Shown here: in pieces, positions 54,209 to 62,733 of the stretch
How the letters are laid out: each line of letters starts with the position of its first letter
Numbering within the stretch: position 1 is the first letter of the stretch
DNA from: Collinsella aerofaciens
GTDB lineage: Bacteria; Actinomycetota; Coriobacteriia; Coriobacteriales; Coriobacteriaceae
Reading direction: 5' to 3'
Assembly: GCF_005844325.1 (NCBI RefSeq)
Contig: NZ_SPFY01000004.1
Span: forward strand, 60,538 to 124,537
Length of the DNA stretch: 64,000 nt
Position numbers and translations under genes: made by a program
Notes under the pieces: generated by a model
Databases searched by the model: none
Told to the model about the DNA's origin: nothing
The model's input: the letters and a program-made list of their open reading frames with translations, nothing else

Positions 54209-54234
54209 ACGCCGCCCGGTTTCCCAGGCGGCGT
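54209..54234 (-). terminator. Terminator of the winged-helix regulator gene
   Basis: ACGCCGCC (54227-54234 on the minus strand) pairs with GGCGGCGT (54209-54216), followed by TTTGTTTC. It lies 25 bases after the stop at 54259. Confidence 0.75.
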
Positions 54235-54258
54235 CGCTATGGCAAGGGTTACATGCTG

Positions 54259-54597
54259 CTATCGATCAGCAACCTCGTCCTCAAGCATTTCTTGAACGAG
54301 CATGCCGGTACGGACGCCGTCAAGATACCACTCGCCACGTTCGGTGAGGCAAATGCCATTTGCAAGCTGACCGCCGTCGTCGCTATAACGCGAGACGACA
54401 TCAATCATGCCTTCGGAATCCAAGCGATCGATTGCGGCGCGGGCACGATACGGCGAAACCCCCACGCGCTCGGCAAGCGTTTTGCGCGAGAAACCATACG
54501 GCCCGCCATTGTCTTCGGTTTGCTGGTCGATTTCCATCAACACCAGCACCTCAACACGCTTCATATCGTTGACACTCGCACGACCCTTGCCCGCCAT
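54259..54597 (-). CDS. Winged-helix DNA-binding regulator
   Basis: A 112-residue protein with a winged helix-turn-helix: FSRKTLAERVGVSPYRARAAIDRLDSEGMI has the helix-turn-helix spacing, and the wing follows at VVSRYSDDGGQLANGICLTERGEWYL. It resembles small MarR/PadR-like regulators but I cannot place it in a named family; targets are unknown. GAGGAGG precedes the ATG at 54597. It is transcribed towards pyrG with a terminator between. Confidence 0.8.
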   Translation of the reverse strand: MAGKGRASVNDMKRVEVLVLMEIDQQTEDNGGPYGFSRKTLAERVGVSPYRARAAIDRLDSEGMIDVVSRYSDDGGQLANGICLTERGEWYLDGVRTGMLVQEMLEDEVADR

Positions 54598-54791
54598 AGC
54601 AGCCTCCTCAAACCGAGCACGAGCATCTAACGCGCCGTGCGCGACCGACACACCTCACGATGGCAGGTAATATCCATCATGCGGCATCCCGCTAAGGATG
54701 AAACAGTTACGGTTATTGTATACCGCTCAAATTGTTTCTAGGCAGGTAAACAGCTATTTTTCGCCGAAATAGGCGCTTTATTGATCAAAAA

Positions 54792-54819
54792 GCCGTACCG
54801 GGCGCTAACTCGATACGGC
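54792..54819 (-). terminator. Terminator of the DUF1846 gene
   Basis: GCCGTA and TACGGC (54814-54819 with 54792-54797) close a 16-base loop and are followed on the minus strand by TTTTTGAT. It lies 34 bases after the stop. The rest of 54598-54853 shows no gene. Confidence 0.65.
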
Positions 54820-54853
54820 CAAAATGCAATGCAATTACCGCGGTGCTTCAAAC

Positions 54854-56335
54854 TTAGCGATGGAAGAAACCGCGGCGCTCAAACTTGGGCTCGCAGCACA
54901 CGTTGATACCCAGTTTGCGCAGTACCGTCTCGTCCGTCGGCGAGATAATCACGCTAAAGAAGGCATCGCAACCGCGCAGCTGCTCCAGGCCCGAAAGGAC
55001 GCGAGCGGCCGTCTCACTCGTGGCCGAGGTGATCGACAGCGCCATAAGCGTCTCGTCGGTGTGGAGACGCGGGTTTTTGCTGCCCAGGAAATGCGTCTTG
55101 AGCTTGCTGATGGGCTCGATCGCTTCATCGCTAATGACCTCGAGCTCAAGGTCGACGCCCGAGACATGCTTAAGTGCATTCATGATGAGCGAGCTCGCAG
55201 CGCCCAGGCGCGTGGAAGTCTTGCCGGTCACCACGGAGCCATCGGGCATAACCATGGCACCCACGGGACCACCCGTCAGTTGCTCCCTGGTGAGGGCCGC
55301 CGAGCGCGCCGGTGAGTAGTTCTTATCGATGCCGGCTTTCTTCATAATGATCTTGAGACGGTCGACTTGCTCATCGCCCACGCCGGTACGGCGCACATTT
55401 TCGACCGCGGTAAAGTAGCGGCGGACGATCTCCATCTTGGAAGCGTCGCGGCAGGCATCGTCATCGGTGATGGCAAAGCCGACCATATTGACGCCCATGT
55501 CCGTAGGACTCTGGTAGGGGCTCTTGCCCAGGATCTTTTCCATCAGAGCACGGACCACCGGGAAGGCCTCGACGTCGCGGTTGTAGTTGACCGTGGTCTT
55601 GTTATAGGCCTCAAGGTGGAAGGAGTCGATGATATTGGCATCGTCGAGGTCCGCCGTGGCCGCCTCGTAGGCGATGTTGACCGGATGCGTGAGGGGAAGG
55701 TTCCAGACCGGGAAGGTCTCGAACTTGGCATAGCCGGCGGCCGTGCCATGCTTGTGCTCGTGATAGAGCTGAGACAGGCAGGTGGCAAGCTTGCCCGAGC
55801 CAGGACCGGGGGCAGTGACCACGACGAGCGGTCGGGTGGTCTCGACAAACTCATTCTTGCCGTAGCCATCGTCGGACACGATCAGATCGACATCGTGCGG
55901 ATACCCCTCGATGGGATAGTGCAACTTGGCGGGAATGCCGAGCGCGTTCAGGCGGTTGCGGAACACATCGGCAGCAGGCTGGCCAGCATACTGGGTGATG
56001 ACCACAGCCGCGACGGCAAAGCCGTTGCCGCGGAACAGGTCAACCAGGCGCAGCACATCCTCGTCATAGGTAATGCCAAGGTCACCACGAGCCTTGTTTT
56101 TCTCGATGTGGTTCGCGTTGATCGCGATAATAACCTCGACATCGTCGGCAATGCTCTTGAGCATGCGGAACTTGCTGTCCGGCTCAAAACCCGGCAGCAC
56201 GCGGCTCGCATGATAGTCATCGAACAGCTTACCGCCAAACTCCAAATAGAGCTTGCCGCCAAACTGCGAGATGCGCTCCTTAATATGAGCGGCCTGCAGC
56301 TCGATATATTTCGCGTTGTCGAAACCCTGGCGCAT
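54854..56335 (-). CDS. DUF1846 family protein
   Basis: A 493-residue protein of the DUF1846 family, with conserved blocks KYIELQAAHIKERI, FGGKLFDDYHASRVLPGF, INANHIEKNKARGDLGITYD, VTAPGPGSGKLATCLSQLYHE (a P-loop-like glycine-rich segment) and FPVWNLPLTHPVNIAYEAATADL. Structures show a nucleotide-binding fold, but the biological role is unknown. The ATG at 56335 has GGGAG eight bases upstream; an in-frame ATG eight codons earlier is less likely. Confidence 0.88.
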   Translation of the reverse strand: MRQGFDNAKYIELQAAHIKERISQFGGKLYLEFGGKLFDDYHASRVLPGFEPDSKFRMLKSIADDVEVIIAINANHIEKNKARGDLGITYDEDVLRLVDLFRGNGFAVAAVVITQYAGQPAADVFRNRLNALGIPAKLHYPIEGYPHDVDLIVSDDGYGKNEFVETTRPLVVVTAPGPGSGKLATCLSQLYHEHKHGTAAGYAKFETFPVWNLPLTHPVNIAYEAATADLDDANIIDSFHLEAYNKTTVNYNRDVEAFPVVRALMEKILGKSPYQSPTDMGVNMVGFAITDDDACRDASKMEIVRRYFTAVENVRRTGVGDEQVDRLKIIMKKAGIDKNYSPARSAALTREQLTGGPVGAMVMPDGSVVTGKTSTRLGAASSLIMNALKHVSGVDLELEVISDEAIEPISKLKTHFLGSKNPRLHTDETLMALSITSATSETAARVLSGLEQLRGCDAFFSVIISPTDETVLRKLGINVCCEPKFERRGFFHR

Positions 56336-56410
56336 GTATGGCTCCCGTCCCGTTTCCATTTAATGTCCTAGGCGATTATAGCGGAGCAGACCCTCCCCCA
56401 CGCACTTCCC

Positions 56411-56780
56411 CTGCACCAACAAAGGGAATGTCGCAGGTTGAGCATAAGTCAGCGAATGGGCACCAGTGCGGGCAAGCTGTCCCCCTGCACCAACAATGGC
56501 AGCGCCGCAGGTGGAACAAAAGTCAGCGAAAGCCCGCCAGAACGAGCAAGGTGACGTGAAAGAGGAGGACATGGCGCAAAGCAATCTGACACCTTTGCAC
56601 CAACAAGGGAAAAGTCGCAGGTTGAGCATAAGTCAGCGAGCGCCGCCCAGGACGTACAAGTTGGCATGAAAAAGGCAAGGCATAGACCTTTTGGTCATGC
56701 CTTGCCTTTTGAATGACAAATTGTCGTCCTGGGCGGCGCGCAGCGTTGACTGGTTGCGCGGTTCGTAGAACCGCGCAACA
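56411..56780. repeat. Tandem array of palindromic element family A (copy 3 and two partial units)
   Basis: TGCACCAACAA recurs at about 56411, 56485 and 56594, each time followed by CGCAGGT(T/G)G-A-(G)CA-AAGTCAGCGA. The last unit is full length: outer stem GCGCCGCCCAGGAC (56640-56653) pairs perfectly with 56726-56739, with an apical AAGGCAAGGCAT/ATGCCTTGCCTT stem, then GCAGCGTTGACTGG and a second hairpin GTTGCGCGGTTC with GAACCGCGCAAC (56754-56780). The middle unit keeps GAGCAAGGTG and GTGAAAGAGGAGGACAT but has lost its right arm. Fills most of the gap 56336-56920. Confidence 0.85.
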
Positions 56781-56788
56781 TAAGTGCG

Positions 56789-56855
56789 CCCCCTCCCGCG
56801 CACGGAACGGGAGGGGGCTAAAGGTAGGAGTCTACCGGTGGGTTTACCCCACCGG
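56789..56855 (-). terminator. Tandem hairpins after the YfcC-type transporter gene
   Basis: CCGGTGGG/CCCACCGG (56835-56842 with 56848-56855) and CCCCCTCCCG/CGGGAGGGGG (56789-56798 with 56808-56817) follow the transporter stop in transcription order, with a further GATCCT/AGGATC at 56871-56888. They probably end the arcA-arcB-transporter transcript. Confidence 0.65.
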
Positions 56856-56920
56856 ACAGACGATGACCAGGTGATCCTCTACAGGATCGTCAAGGTTTCC
56901 GTGGGGTACCCGTTGGGTAC

Positions 56921-58399
56921 TTAGAGCAGCACGCAGGCGACGGTCAGGATGACGGCACAGACGACGGAGAGAGCGACGATGAGCTTAAGGGCAAACTTGA
57001 GCCAGGTCGTCCACTCGATCTTGGCCAGGGCGAGACCGCCCATGATGGCGCCGGAGGTCGGAGTGAACAGGTTCACGACACCGATGGCGGCGGAGAAGAT
57101 CATGACCATGACCTCGGGCGAGAAGCCGAGCTTAACAGCCAGCGGTCCCATGATGGGCATGGAGACGGTGGCCATACCAGAGGTCGAAGGGATCAGGAAG
57201 GACAGGCCGAAGTAGACCAGGAAGCTCATGGGAGCGAAGATCACGCCGGACAGGCCAGCCAGGGCATTGGCGGCAGCGTCGAGGACGAAGACATCGAGGC
57301 CGGTGTTAGCCATGAGGACGGAGATACCACGGGCGAGGGCGATGACGAGAACAACGGACATCATGTCGGCAGCGCCGGTGATGAAGGTGTTGACGATCTG
57401 CTTCTCGGACAGGCCACCGATGATACCGATCAGGACGGCCATGAGGAAGAACCAGGTGGAAGCCTCGTCGAAGTACCACTGGCCAATGGGCAGGCCGGTG
57501 ATCAGGGCAGACCAGCCCTGGACGACGGCGTTACCGTCGGCGTCGTAGACAGCGCCGGCGTCGAAGAAGTTGGCGACGCCCTCGTTGAGGTCGGCCAGCG
57601 GAATGAAGCCGACGATCATGACGACGAAGGTGAAGGCGAAGGCGATCAGAACACCCTTCTGACGACCGGTGAGCTTGACCTCCTTGTGGACCTCGGAAGC
57701 AGCCTTGCCGTGAGCCTCTTCGGCGTCCTTAAGCTCCTGCATCGACAGGATGGTGGAACCCTTGTCAGCCTTGACCTTCTTGGCATAGTTCATCACGAAG
57801 AAGATGGACATAGCGGTAGTGACAATCCACAGGACGGCACCAAGGCCGATGATGATGGACTGGTTGACCTCAATGCCAACGCCGGTCAGAGCGTCGACGG
57901 CAGCGCCGACGGCGAACGGGTTAACCGTGGAGCCCAGGCAGCCGCAGCCAGCGCCGAGCAGGACGGTAGCGGCACCGACCATGGGGTCGAAGCCAGCGGC
58001 CATCATGGTAGCGGCGAGCAGGGCGTAGAAGGGAACGGTCTCCTCGCACATGCCATAGGTGGTACCACCGAGGGAGAAGATGAGCATCAGCACGGGAATG
58101 AGCATAATCTCGTTGCCCTTAAGCTTCTGCACCAGAACGGCGATGCCGTTGTCCAGGGCGCCGGTCTCGGTCATCATGCCGAGGAAGCCGCCCAGGATCA
58201 TAACGAAGAGGCAGACGGGCAGAGCGTCAGCGAAGCCCAGGATCGGGGCGGTGCAGAAATCGCTCAGACGGGCGGCAGTAACCGCGCCACCGGACGTGCC
58301 GGAGACGATAACGGTAATCACTGCAACAATTGCCAGCAGAGCAAGAAGAATGGTGAACGATGAAGGCATACCGCGCTTTTTCTTAGCGGTCTCAGTCAT
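56921..58399 (-). CDS. YfcC family transporter (probable arginine/ornithine exchanger)
   Basis: A 492-residue membrane protein with 11-13 hydrophobic segments, of the YfcC/ion transporter superfamily. Conserved blocks: LFVMILGGFLGMMTETGALDNGI, FSLGGTTYGMCEETVPFYALL, LLGAGCGCLGSTVNPFAVG, and a C-terminal LIPSTSGMATVSMPIMGPLA with LFTPTSGAIMGGLALAKI. Such proteins are often encoded beside arginine deiminase genes, and the position right after arcB suggests arginine import with ornithine export; dicarboxylate or other amino-acid transport is possible. The start at 58399 has GGGGGG nine bases upstream; an ATG three codons earlier is possible. Confidence 0.82.
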   Translation of the reverse strand: MTETAKKKRGMPSSFTILLALLAIVAVITVIVSGTSGGAVTAARLSDFCTAPILGFADALPVCLFVMILGGFLGMMTETGALDNGIAVLVQKLKGNEIMLIPVLMLIFSLGGTTYGMCEETVPFYALLAATMMAAGFDPMVGAATVLLGAGCGCLGSTVNPFAVGAAVDALTGVGIEVNQSIIIGLGAVLWIVTTAMSIFFVMNYAKKVKADKGSTILSMQELKDAEEAHGKAASEVHKEVKLTGRQKGVLIAFAFTFVVMIVGFIPLADLNEGVANFFDAGAVYDADGNAVVQGWSALITGLPIGQWYFDEASTWFFLMAVLIGIIGGLSEKQIVNTFITGAADMMSVVLVIALARGISVLMANTGLDVFVLDAAANALAGLSGVIFAPMSFLVYFGLSFLIPSTSGMATVSMPIMGPLAVKLGFSPEVMVMIFSAAIGVVNLFTPTSGAIMGGLALAKIEWTTWLKFALKLIVALSVVCAVILTVACVLL

Positions 58400-58499
58400 A
58401 GTTCTCATCCCCCCTTCATAAATCATTTACTGATCTCGCCCGAAGCGGCTCTTCCGTGCCGTGCCTGCCGCTTGATGCGAGATTATTACCAGATAAAAC

Positions 58500-58531
58500 C
58501 GCTCGGGGTGTCCAGCAATACACCCCGAGCG
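58500..58531 (-). terminator. Hairpin between arcB and the transporter gene
   Basis: CGCTCGGGGTGT (58500-58511) pairs perfectly with 58520-58531 over 12 bp. No strong T run follows on the minus strand (TTTTATC begins four bases on), so it may be a partial terminator or mRNA-stabilising hairpin that sets arcB above transporter expression. Confidence 0.6.
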
Positions 58532-58546
58532 AGATGCTAGATGCTC

Positions 58547-59542
58547 TTACTTGAGCGTGGCGTACATGACAGCCTTGATGGTGTGCATGCGGTTCTCGGC
58601 CTCGTCGAAGACCTTGGAAGCGGGGCTCTCGAAGACCTCGTCGGTGACCTCCTGCTCGGTGATGCCGAACTGCTCGCACTTCTCGGCGCCAATCGTGGTG
58701 TTGGTGTCGTGGAAGCTGGGCAGGCAGTGCAGGAAGATGGCACCCGGGTTGGCCATAGCCATGACCTCGGAGGTAACGCGATACGGGGTGAGCTGAGCGA
58801 TGCGCTCGGCCCAGACCTCGTCGGGCTCGCCCATGGAGACCCACACATCGGTGTAGATAACGTCGGCACCGGTGACGCCGTCCTTGACGTCAGTGGTCAG
58901 CTTGATGGTGCAGCCGTTAGCCTCGGCGATGGGCTTGCAGGCCTCGATGACGTCGTCAGCGGGCATGCACTCCTCGGGGCCGCAAGCCACGAAGTTCATG
59001 CCGAGCTTGGAGCAGACGACCATGAGGGAGCGAGCAACGTTGTTTTTGCAGTCGCCCATGAAGACGAGAGTCTTGCCCTTGATGTCGTAGTTGAAGTTCT
59101 CCTGAACGGTCAGGATGTCGGCGAGCATCTGGGTGGGGTGCCACTCGGTGGTCAGGCCGTTCCACACGGGCACGCCGGACTTGGCAGCGAGCTCCTCGAC
59201 GTCGTCCTGGGCAAAGCCACGGAATTCGATGCCGTCATACATGCGGCCGAGAACGCGGGCGGTGTCCTCGATGGACTCCTTCTTGCCCATCTGCGACGAA
59301 CCGGGATCGAGGTAGGTGACGCCCATGCCCAGATCCATGCCGCCGACCTCGAAGGCGCAGCGGGTACGAGTGGAGGTCTTCTGGAAGAGCAGAACGATGT
59401 TCTTGCCCTCGAGATAGCGGTGCGGAACGCCAGCGCGCTTCATGTCCTTGAAGTTCTTGGAAAGCTTGAGCAAGTACTCGATCTCCTCGGTGGAGAGGTC
59501 GAGGAGCTTGAGGAAGCTACGGCCGGAGAGGTTAACACCCAT
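58547..59542 (-). CDS. arcB: Ornithine carbamoyltransferase (catabolic)
   Basis: A 331-residue enzyme that phosphorolyses citrulline to ornithine and carbamoyl phosphate in the arginine deiminase pathway. Carbamoyl phosphate-binding motif [33 protein letters not shown]; ornithine-binding region [17 protein letters not shown] with the catalytic Cys. The long form with QMGKKESI and its arc context support the catabolic type. GAAAGGAAACG precedes the ATG at 59542. No carbamate kinase (arcC) gene is present in the window. Confidence 0.94.
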   Translation of the reverse strand: MGVNLSGRSFLKLLDLSTEEIEYLLKLSKNFKDMKRAGVPHRYLEGKNIVLLFQKTSTRTRCAFEVGGMDLGMGVTYLDPGSSQMGKKESIEDTARVLGRMYDGIEFRGFAQDDVEELAAKSGVPVWNGLTTEWHPTQMLADILTVQENFNYDIKGKTLVFMGDCKNNVARSLMVVCSKLGMNFVACGPEECMPADDVIEACKPIAEANGCTIKLTTDVKDGVTGADVIYTDVWVSMGEPDEVWAERIAQLTPYRVTSEVMAMANPGAIFLHCLPSFHDTNTTIGAEKCEQFGITEQEVTDEVFESPASKVFDEAENRMHTIKAVMYATLK

Positions 59543-59606
59543 GGTTCGTTTCCTTTCGAAAAAATGAATTACGTAAGTATTAGTGTTGCCCGTTTGACGG
59601 GCGAAA

Positions 59607-59635
59607 CCGGTGCGGTTGTAGGGGGACCGCACCGG
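59607..59635 (-). terminator. Hairpin between arcA copy 1 and arcB
   Basis: CCGGTGCGGT (59607-59616) pairs with ACCGCACCGG (59626-59635); a second small stem GCCCG/CGGGC lies at 59588-59602. There is no T run, so it looks like an intercistronic processing or partial termination signal. Confidence 0.5.
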
Positions 59636-59647
59636 AAACGGAAAGAC

Positions 59648-60889
59648 TTAGAGGTCCTCGCGCCAGAAGGGCATGCTCATGCAGCGCGGGCCGCCGCGGC
59701 CGCGGGAGAGCTCGGCGGAGGGCACGACGAGAAGGTCCAGGCCCTCCTTGTACAGCACGTCGTTGGTGACGGTGTTGCGGGCGTAGACGCAGATCTTGCC
59801 GGGCTCGACGCACAGGGTGTTGGAGCCGTCGTTCCACTGCTCGCGGGAGGCCGCGATCGGGTCGCCGCCGCCGCAGGGGATCAGCTTGACCTGGTCGACG
59901 CCGGTGGCGTCCTCCAGGACGTGCTCGAGGGTGTCCTCGATCAGGCGGATGTTCACGTCGCCCGGGTTCTTGCCAGCGGTCAGCTCGTAGACGCGCAGGG
60001 TGCCCATGATGGCGGGGTGGATCGTGAACTTATCGACGTCGATCTGGGTGAAGACCGTGTCGAGGTGCATGAAGGCGCGCGAGACCGGGATGTCGAAGGC
60101 CAGGATGTGCTCGACCTTGGAGTCGGAGTTCCAGAAGATGTTCTGGGCCATGACGTCGATAGCGGCGGCCTGGGTGCGCTGGGAGATGCCGACGGCGAGG
60201 GTCTTCTCGTTGATGTTCAGCACGTCGCCGCCCTCGGTGTGGAACTGGCAGTCGCGGCGGAAGTACAGGGAGACGTCCTTGTAGTCGGGGTGGTACTTGA
60301 AGACGTACTTGCCGTACAGGGTCTCGCGGTTGCGGGTGACCGAGTACATGCGGTTGAGGTTGACGCCCTCGCCGACGACCGCGAACGGGTCGCGGGTGAA
60401 GTAGAGGTTGGGCATCGGGTCGATGATCAGGTCGGACTCGGACTCGGAGTTGACCAGGGAGTCGAGGGTCGTGGACGCCGTGAGGGGCATGTCGATCTCG
60501 GCCTTGGTCATGCCGGCCATGGTCTTCTTGACGAACTCGAGGTTGTCCTCGATGGAGTCCAGCTTCTCGCGGACGATCTGCGGCATGTGCTGGCCGCGGA
60601 TGCCGGCCTCGGCGATGTACTGGTCGGTGAACTCGGCGCGGGCGCCGGGGACCTGGTCGAACACCTCGGCGACGAGGTTCTCGAGGTAGAGGACCTCCAC
60701 GCCCTGGTCCCTCAGGATCTGGGCGAAGGTGTCGTGCTCCTGCTGTGCGACCTCCAGGAACGGGACGTCGTCGAACAGGAGTCGCTCGAGCTCGTCGGGC
60801 GGCAGGTTGAGGAGCTCGTCGCCGGGACGGTGCAGGCAGACCTTCCTGAGCTTGCCGATCTCGGAAGGCACGTGCAGACCTTTCGTCAT
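59648..60889 (-). CDS. arcA: Arginine deiminase, copy 1
   Basis: A 413-residue guanidino-group hydrolase converting arginine to citrulline and ammonia. Active-site motifs: FTRDPFAVVGEGVNLNRM, HTEGGD, HLDTVFTQID and the nucleophilic Cys in the C-terminal RCMSMPFWRED. AGGAGGCC precedes the ATG. Codons are almost entirely C/G ending, more biased than the neighbours, suggesting high expression. The gene and its leader are repeated at 62734-64000 with one base difference. It is followed by arcB and the transporter gene. Confidence 0.97.
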   Translation of the reverse strand: MTKGLHVPSEIGKLRKVCLHRPGDELLNLPPDELERLLFDDVPFLEVAQQEHDTFAQILRDQGVEVLYLENLVAEVFDQVPGARAEFTDQYIAEAGIRGQHMPQIVREKLDSIEDNLEFVKKTMAGMTKAEIDMPLTASTTLDSLVNSESESDLIIDPMPNLYFTRDPFAVVGEGVNLNRMYSVTRNRETLYGKYVFKYHPDYKDVSLYFRRDCQFHTEGGDVLNINEKTLAVGISQRTQAAAIDVMAQNIFWNSDSKVEHILAFDIPVSRAFMHLDTVFTQIDVDKFTIHPAIMGTLRVYELTAGKNPGDVNIRLIEDTLEHVLEDATGVDQVKLIPCGGGDPIAASREQWNDGSNTLCVEPGKICVYARNTVTNDVLYKEGLDLLVVPSAELSRGRGGPRCMSMPFWREDL

Positions 60890-61071
60890 GGCCTCCTACC
60901 TTTCTTTCGGGCCCCTGTCAGGGCCGATTCGTTAGCGCCCCTCCGTGTGAGGCGTTATTGCTGACGACATATTTATATCCAAAATCAGTTCATACTTCCA
61001 CCTCGCCCCCGAACGGTTTTATATGATGGGTGAACGGCATACACATATACTTCACGCATGGCACACTTTGA

Positions 61072-61143
61072 TTTAATAAAGTTTATTTACGTGCTTAAAC
61101 GCGTTTTCAATCTAAATAACAAATGGAACTTAACTTTATTAAA
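61072..61143. promoter_or_regulatory. Perfect 12-bp inverted repeat upstream of arcA copy 1
   Basis: TTTAATAAAGTT (61072-61083) and AACTTTATTAAA (61132-61143) are exact inverted copies 48 bases apart in an AT-rich stretch about 200 bases upstream of arcA copy 1. They look like paired operator half-sites or a DNA-looping site. A TTGAAA/TAAATA promoter-like pair on the minus strand lies between them. Confidence 0.55.
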
Positions 61144-61174
61144 CCACCCTCAAATTGCATATTTCCAATAAAGC

Positions 61175-61231
61175 TATGAATAGAATTAGCGATTCATACC
61201 GCGTCTCAACCATTTTCATTTTTATTCAGAA
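61175..61231. promoter_or_regulatory. ARG-box-like sites
   Basis: On the minus strand TGAATAAAAATG (61228-61217) matches the core of the ArgR/AhrC consensus (CATGAATAAAAATKCAAK). On the plus strand TATGAATAGAATTAGC (61175-61190) is a second near match, and a TATGAATC half-site faces it from the minus strand at about 61197. The pair lies about 290-340 bases upstream of arcA copy 1 and suggests ArgR control. Confidence 0.5.
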
Positions 61232-61251
61232 AAAAGTTTGTCCTATTCATT

Positions 61252-61278
61252 TCTGGTAACAAATTACCGTTTACCAGA
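61252..61278. promoter_or_regulatory. TCTGGTAA palindrome and TACCG repeats
   Basis: TCTGGTAA (61252-61259) and TTACCAGA (61271-61278) form an inverted repeat. The related direct repeats TACCGTTTACC (61266), TACCGTTCACC (61286) and TACCGGTTCGCC (61323) follow, the first two 20 bases apart. They may be binding sites for a regulator of the arc genes. The whole gap 60890-61460 contains no ORF I can support. Confidence 0.4.
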
Positions 61279-61380
61279 CGCTTGATACCGTTCACCGGAA
61301 GCTCAGTATAAGGCCCATCGGATACCGGTTCGCCTTACGGCCTCATTTGTAACAACTTGACTTCTCGGTATAGAAAAACA

Positions 61381-61408
61381 GACCCGCTCCCCTCTTGGGA
61401 AACGGGTC
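61381..61408 (-). terminator. Terminator of the ArcT-like aminotransferase gene
   Basis: GACCCG pairs with CGGGTC, with inner TTTCCC/GGGGAG pairing, followed on the minus strand by TGTTTTTC. It lies 53 bases after the stop at 61461. Confidence 0.7.
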
Positions 61409-61460
61409 AGTTATCGATAATCGTAGACAGATTTGAGCGGCTTTGAGAGCCGTCGGAATC

Positions 61461-62585
61461 CTAGCGATCGAACACCGCCAGTGCCTCGCCCAGAAGCCTC
61501 AGACCCTCGCGCAGAACGTCCTCGCTCGCGCAGTAGCCCAGGCGTGCGCCGCAGGGAAGCTCAAAGCGGCTGCCGGGAACCAACAGCACTCCCCTCTCGG
61601 ACAGCAGGCGCTTGCAGAACTCCTCATCATCCTCGGGAATGTCAAGCTGGATAAACGAGGTGGACACGCCCTGCGGGGCCGTCCAGGAAACGCGATGCTG
61701 CGTATCAATCCAAGCCTGCGCGATATCGCGGTTTCCAAACACGATCTTGCGGTTGCGCTCGAGGATCTTGTCCTTGTGCTTGAGCACATAGGTCGCCAGG
61801 GCGTCGTTGAACACGCCGCCGCAAATCATGGTGTAGTCGCGGTACGTGCGAATGCGGTTAGATACCTCTTCGTCTGCCACAACCCAGCCCACGCGGGTCG
61901 CAGGCGTCGAATAGGTCTTGGACACCGAGTTGGTGACGATGGCCTTCTCGTACACATCGGCCATCGACAAAAAGTCCTCGGTGTTCTCAAGCGGCAGGTA
62001 CACCTCGTCGCACAGCACATAGGCGCCAACCGAGCGGGCAATCTCGGCGATCTGGCCGAGCGTATCGGCATCGAGCACCGTACCGATAGGGTTCGATGCG
62101 TTATTGATGCAAATGAGCTTGGTGTTGGGGCGAACGAGGCGCTTGAGCTGTTCGATATCGGGTTTCCATCCGAGCTCCTCGCAAAGCTCCCAATACTCAA
62201 CCTCGGCGCCGAGTGTACGCGGGATCTCATAGAGCGGCGCATAGGTGGGCCACTCGGCAATCACATGGTCGCCGGGCTCGACCACGGCCATGATGGCGTT
62301 GAGGTTGGCACCCGTGCAGCCATTGGTCTGCAGAATATGATCGGGATTGACCTCGCGACGATACAGCTTGGCAACCTCGGCCTTAAACTCCGGCGAACCC
62401 TCAATCCAGCCGTAGTTCATTTTCTCGCGGTCCAGGCGCTCGTAGAACGTGGCACCATCTTGGTCGTCGAGCGCGCGCAGCTCGCCCATGGTAAGCGAGG
62501 AGATTGTCGACTGGGCGATATCCCACGTAGCGCTCTTCTCCCAAACGTTAAGCCATTCCTCAACGCCGATTGTCTTGATGTCCAT
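61461..62585 (-). CDS. Class I/II aminotransferase, ArcT-like
   Basis: A 374-residue fold-type I PLP enzyme. The PLP lysine is in TNSVSKTYSTPATRVGW; other family residues are the NASNPIGT loop, CDEVYLPLE, and the C-terminal RFELPCGARLGYC with the carboxylate-binding Arg. Putative transaminases called ArcT occur in arginine deiminase operons of lactic acid bacteria, and this gene lies between two arcA copies, so a role in arginine or ornithine-linked metabolism is inferred. AAGGAG precedes the ATG at 62585; an earlier in-frame ATG has no site. Confidence 0.87.
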   Translation of the reverse strand: MDIKTIGVEEWLNVWEKSATWDIAQSTISSLTMGELRALDDQDGATFYERLDREKMNYGWIEGSPEFKAEVAKLYRREVNPDHILQTNGCTGANLNAIMAVVEPGDHVIAEWPTYAPLYEIPRTLGAEVEYWELCEELGWKPDIEQLKRLVRPNTKLICINNASNPIGTVLDADTLGQIAEIARSVGAYVLCDEVYLPLENTEDFLSMADVYEKAIVTNSVSKTYSTPATRVGWVVADEEVSNRIRTYRDYTMICGGVFNDALATYVLKHKDKILERNRKIVFGNRDIAQAWIDTQHRVSWTAPQGVSTSFIQLDIPEDDEEFCKRLLSERGVLLVPGSRFELPCGARLGYCASEDVLREGLRLLGEALAVFDR

Positions 62586-62640
62586 GGCAAAGCTCCTTAC
62601 AAAAGCAGTCATCCAACCGTGTTGACGTTCCTCATACAAG

Positions 62641-62674
62641 ATTGGGGCGGTGCGAAAACCCGCACCGCCCCAAT
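62641..62674 (-). terminator. Terminator of arcA copy 2
   Basis: ATTGGGGCGGTGCG (62641-62654) pairs perfectly with 62661-62674; on the minus strand CTTGT follows. It separates arcA copy 2 from the aminotransferase gene. Confidence 0.75.
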
Positions 62675-62733
62675 GGGAGACATCTAATGGCAGCTAGATG
62701 TATGTATTATGACCTGTACGGGTCCTTGAAGAC

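Noticed and set aside
56360..56667. Short minus-strand ORFs of 72-89 codons in the repeat array
   Set aside because: They translate the repeat units in different frames (recurring SLTYAQPA-like strings); the repeated sequence is explained by element family A and not by coding selection.
58541..60964. 807-codon plus-strand frame opposite arcB and arcA
   Set aside because: Spans two real minus-strand genes and the gap between them; V/L/D/G-rich mirror sequence without motifs.
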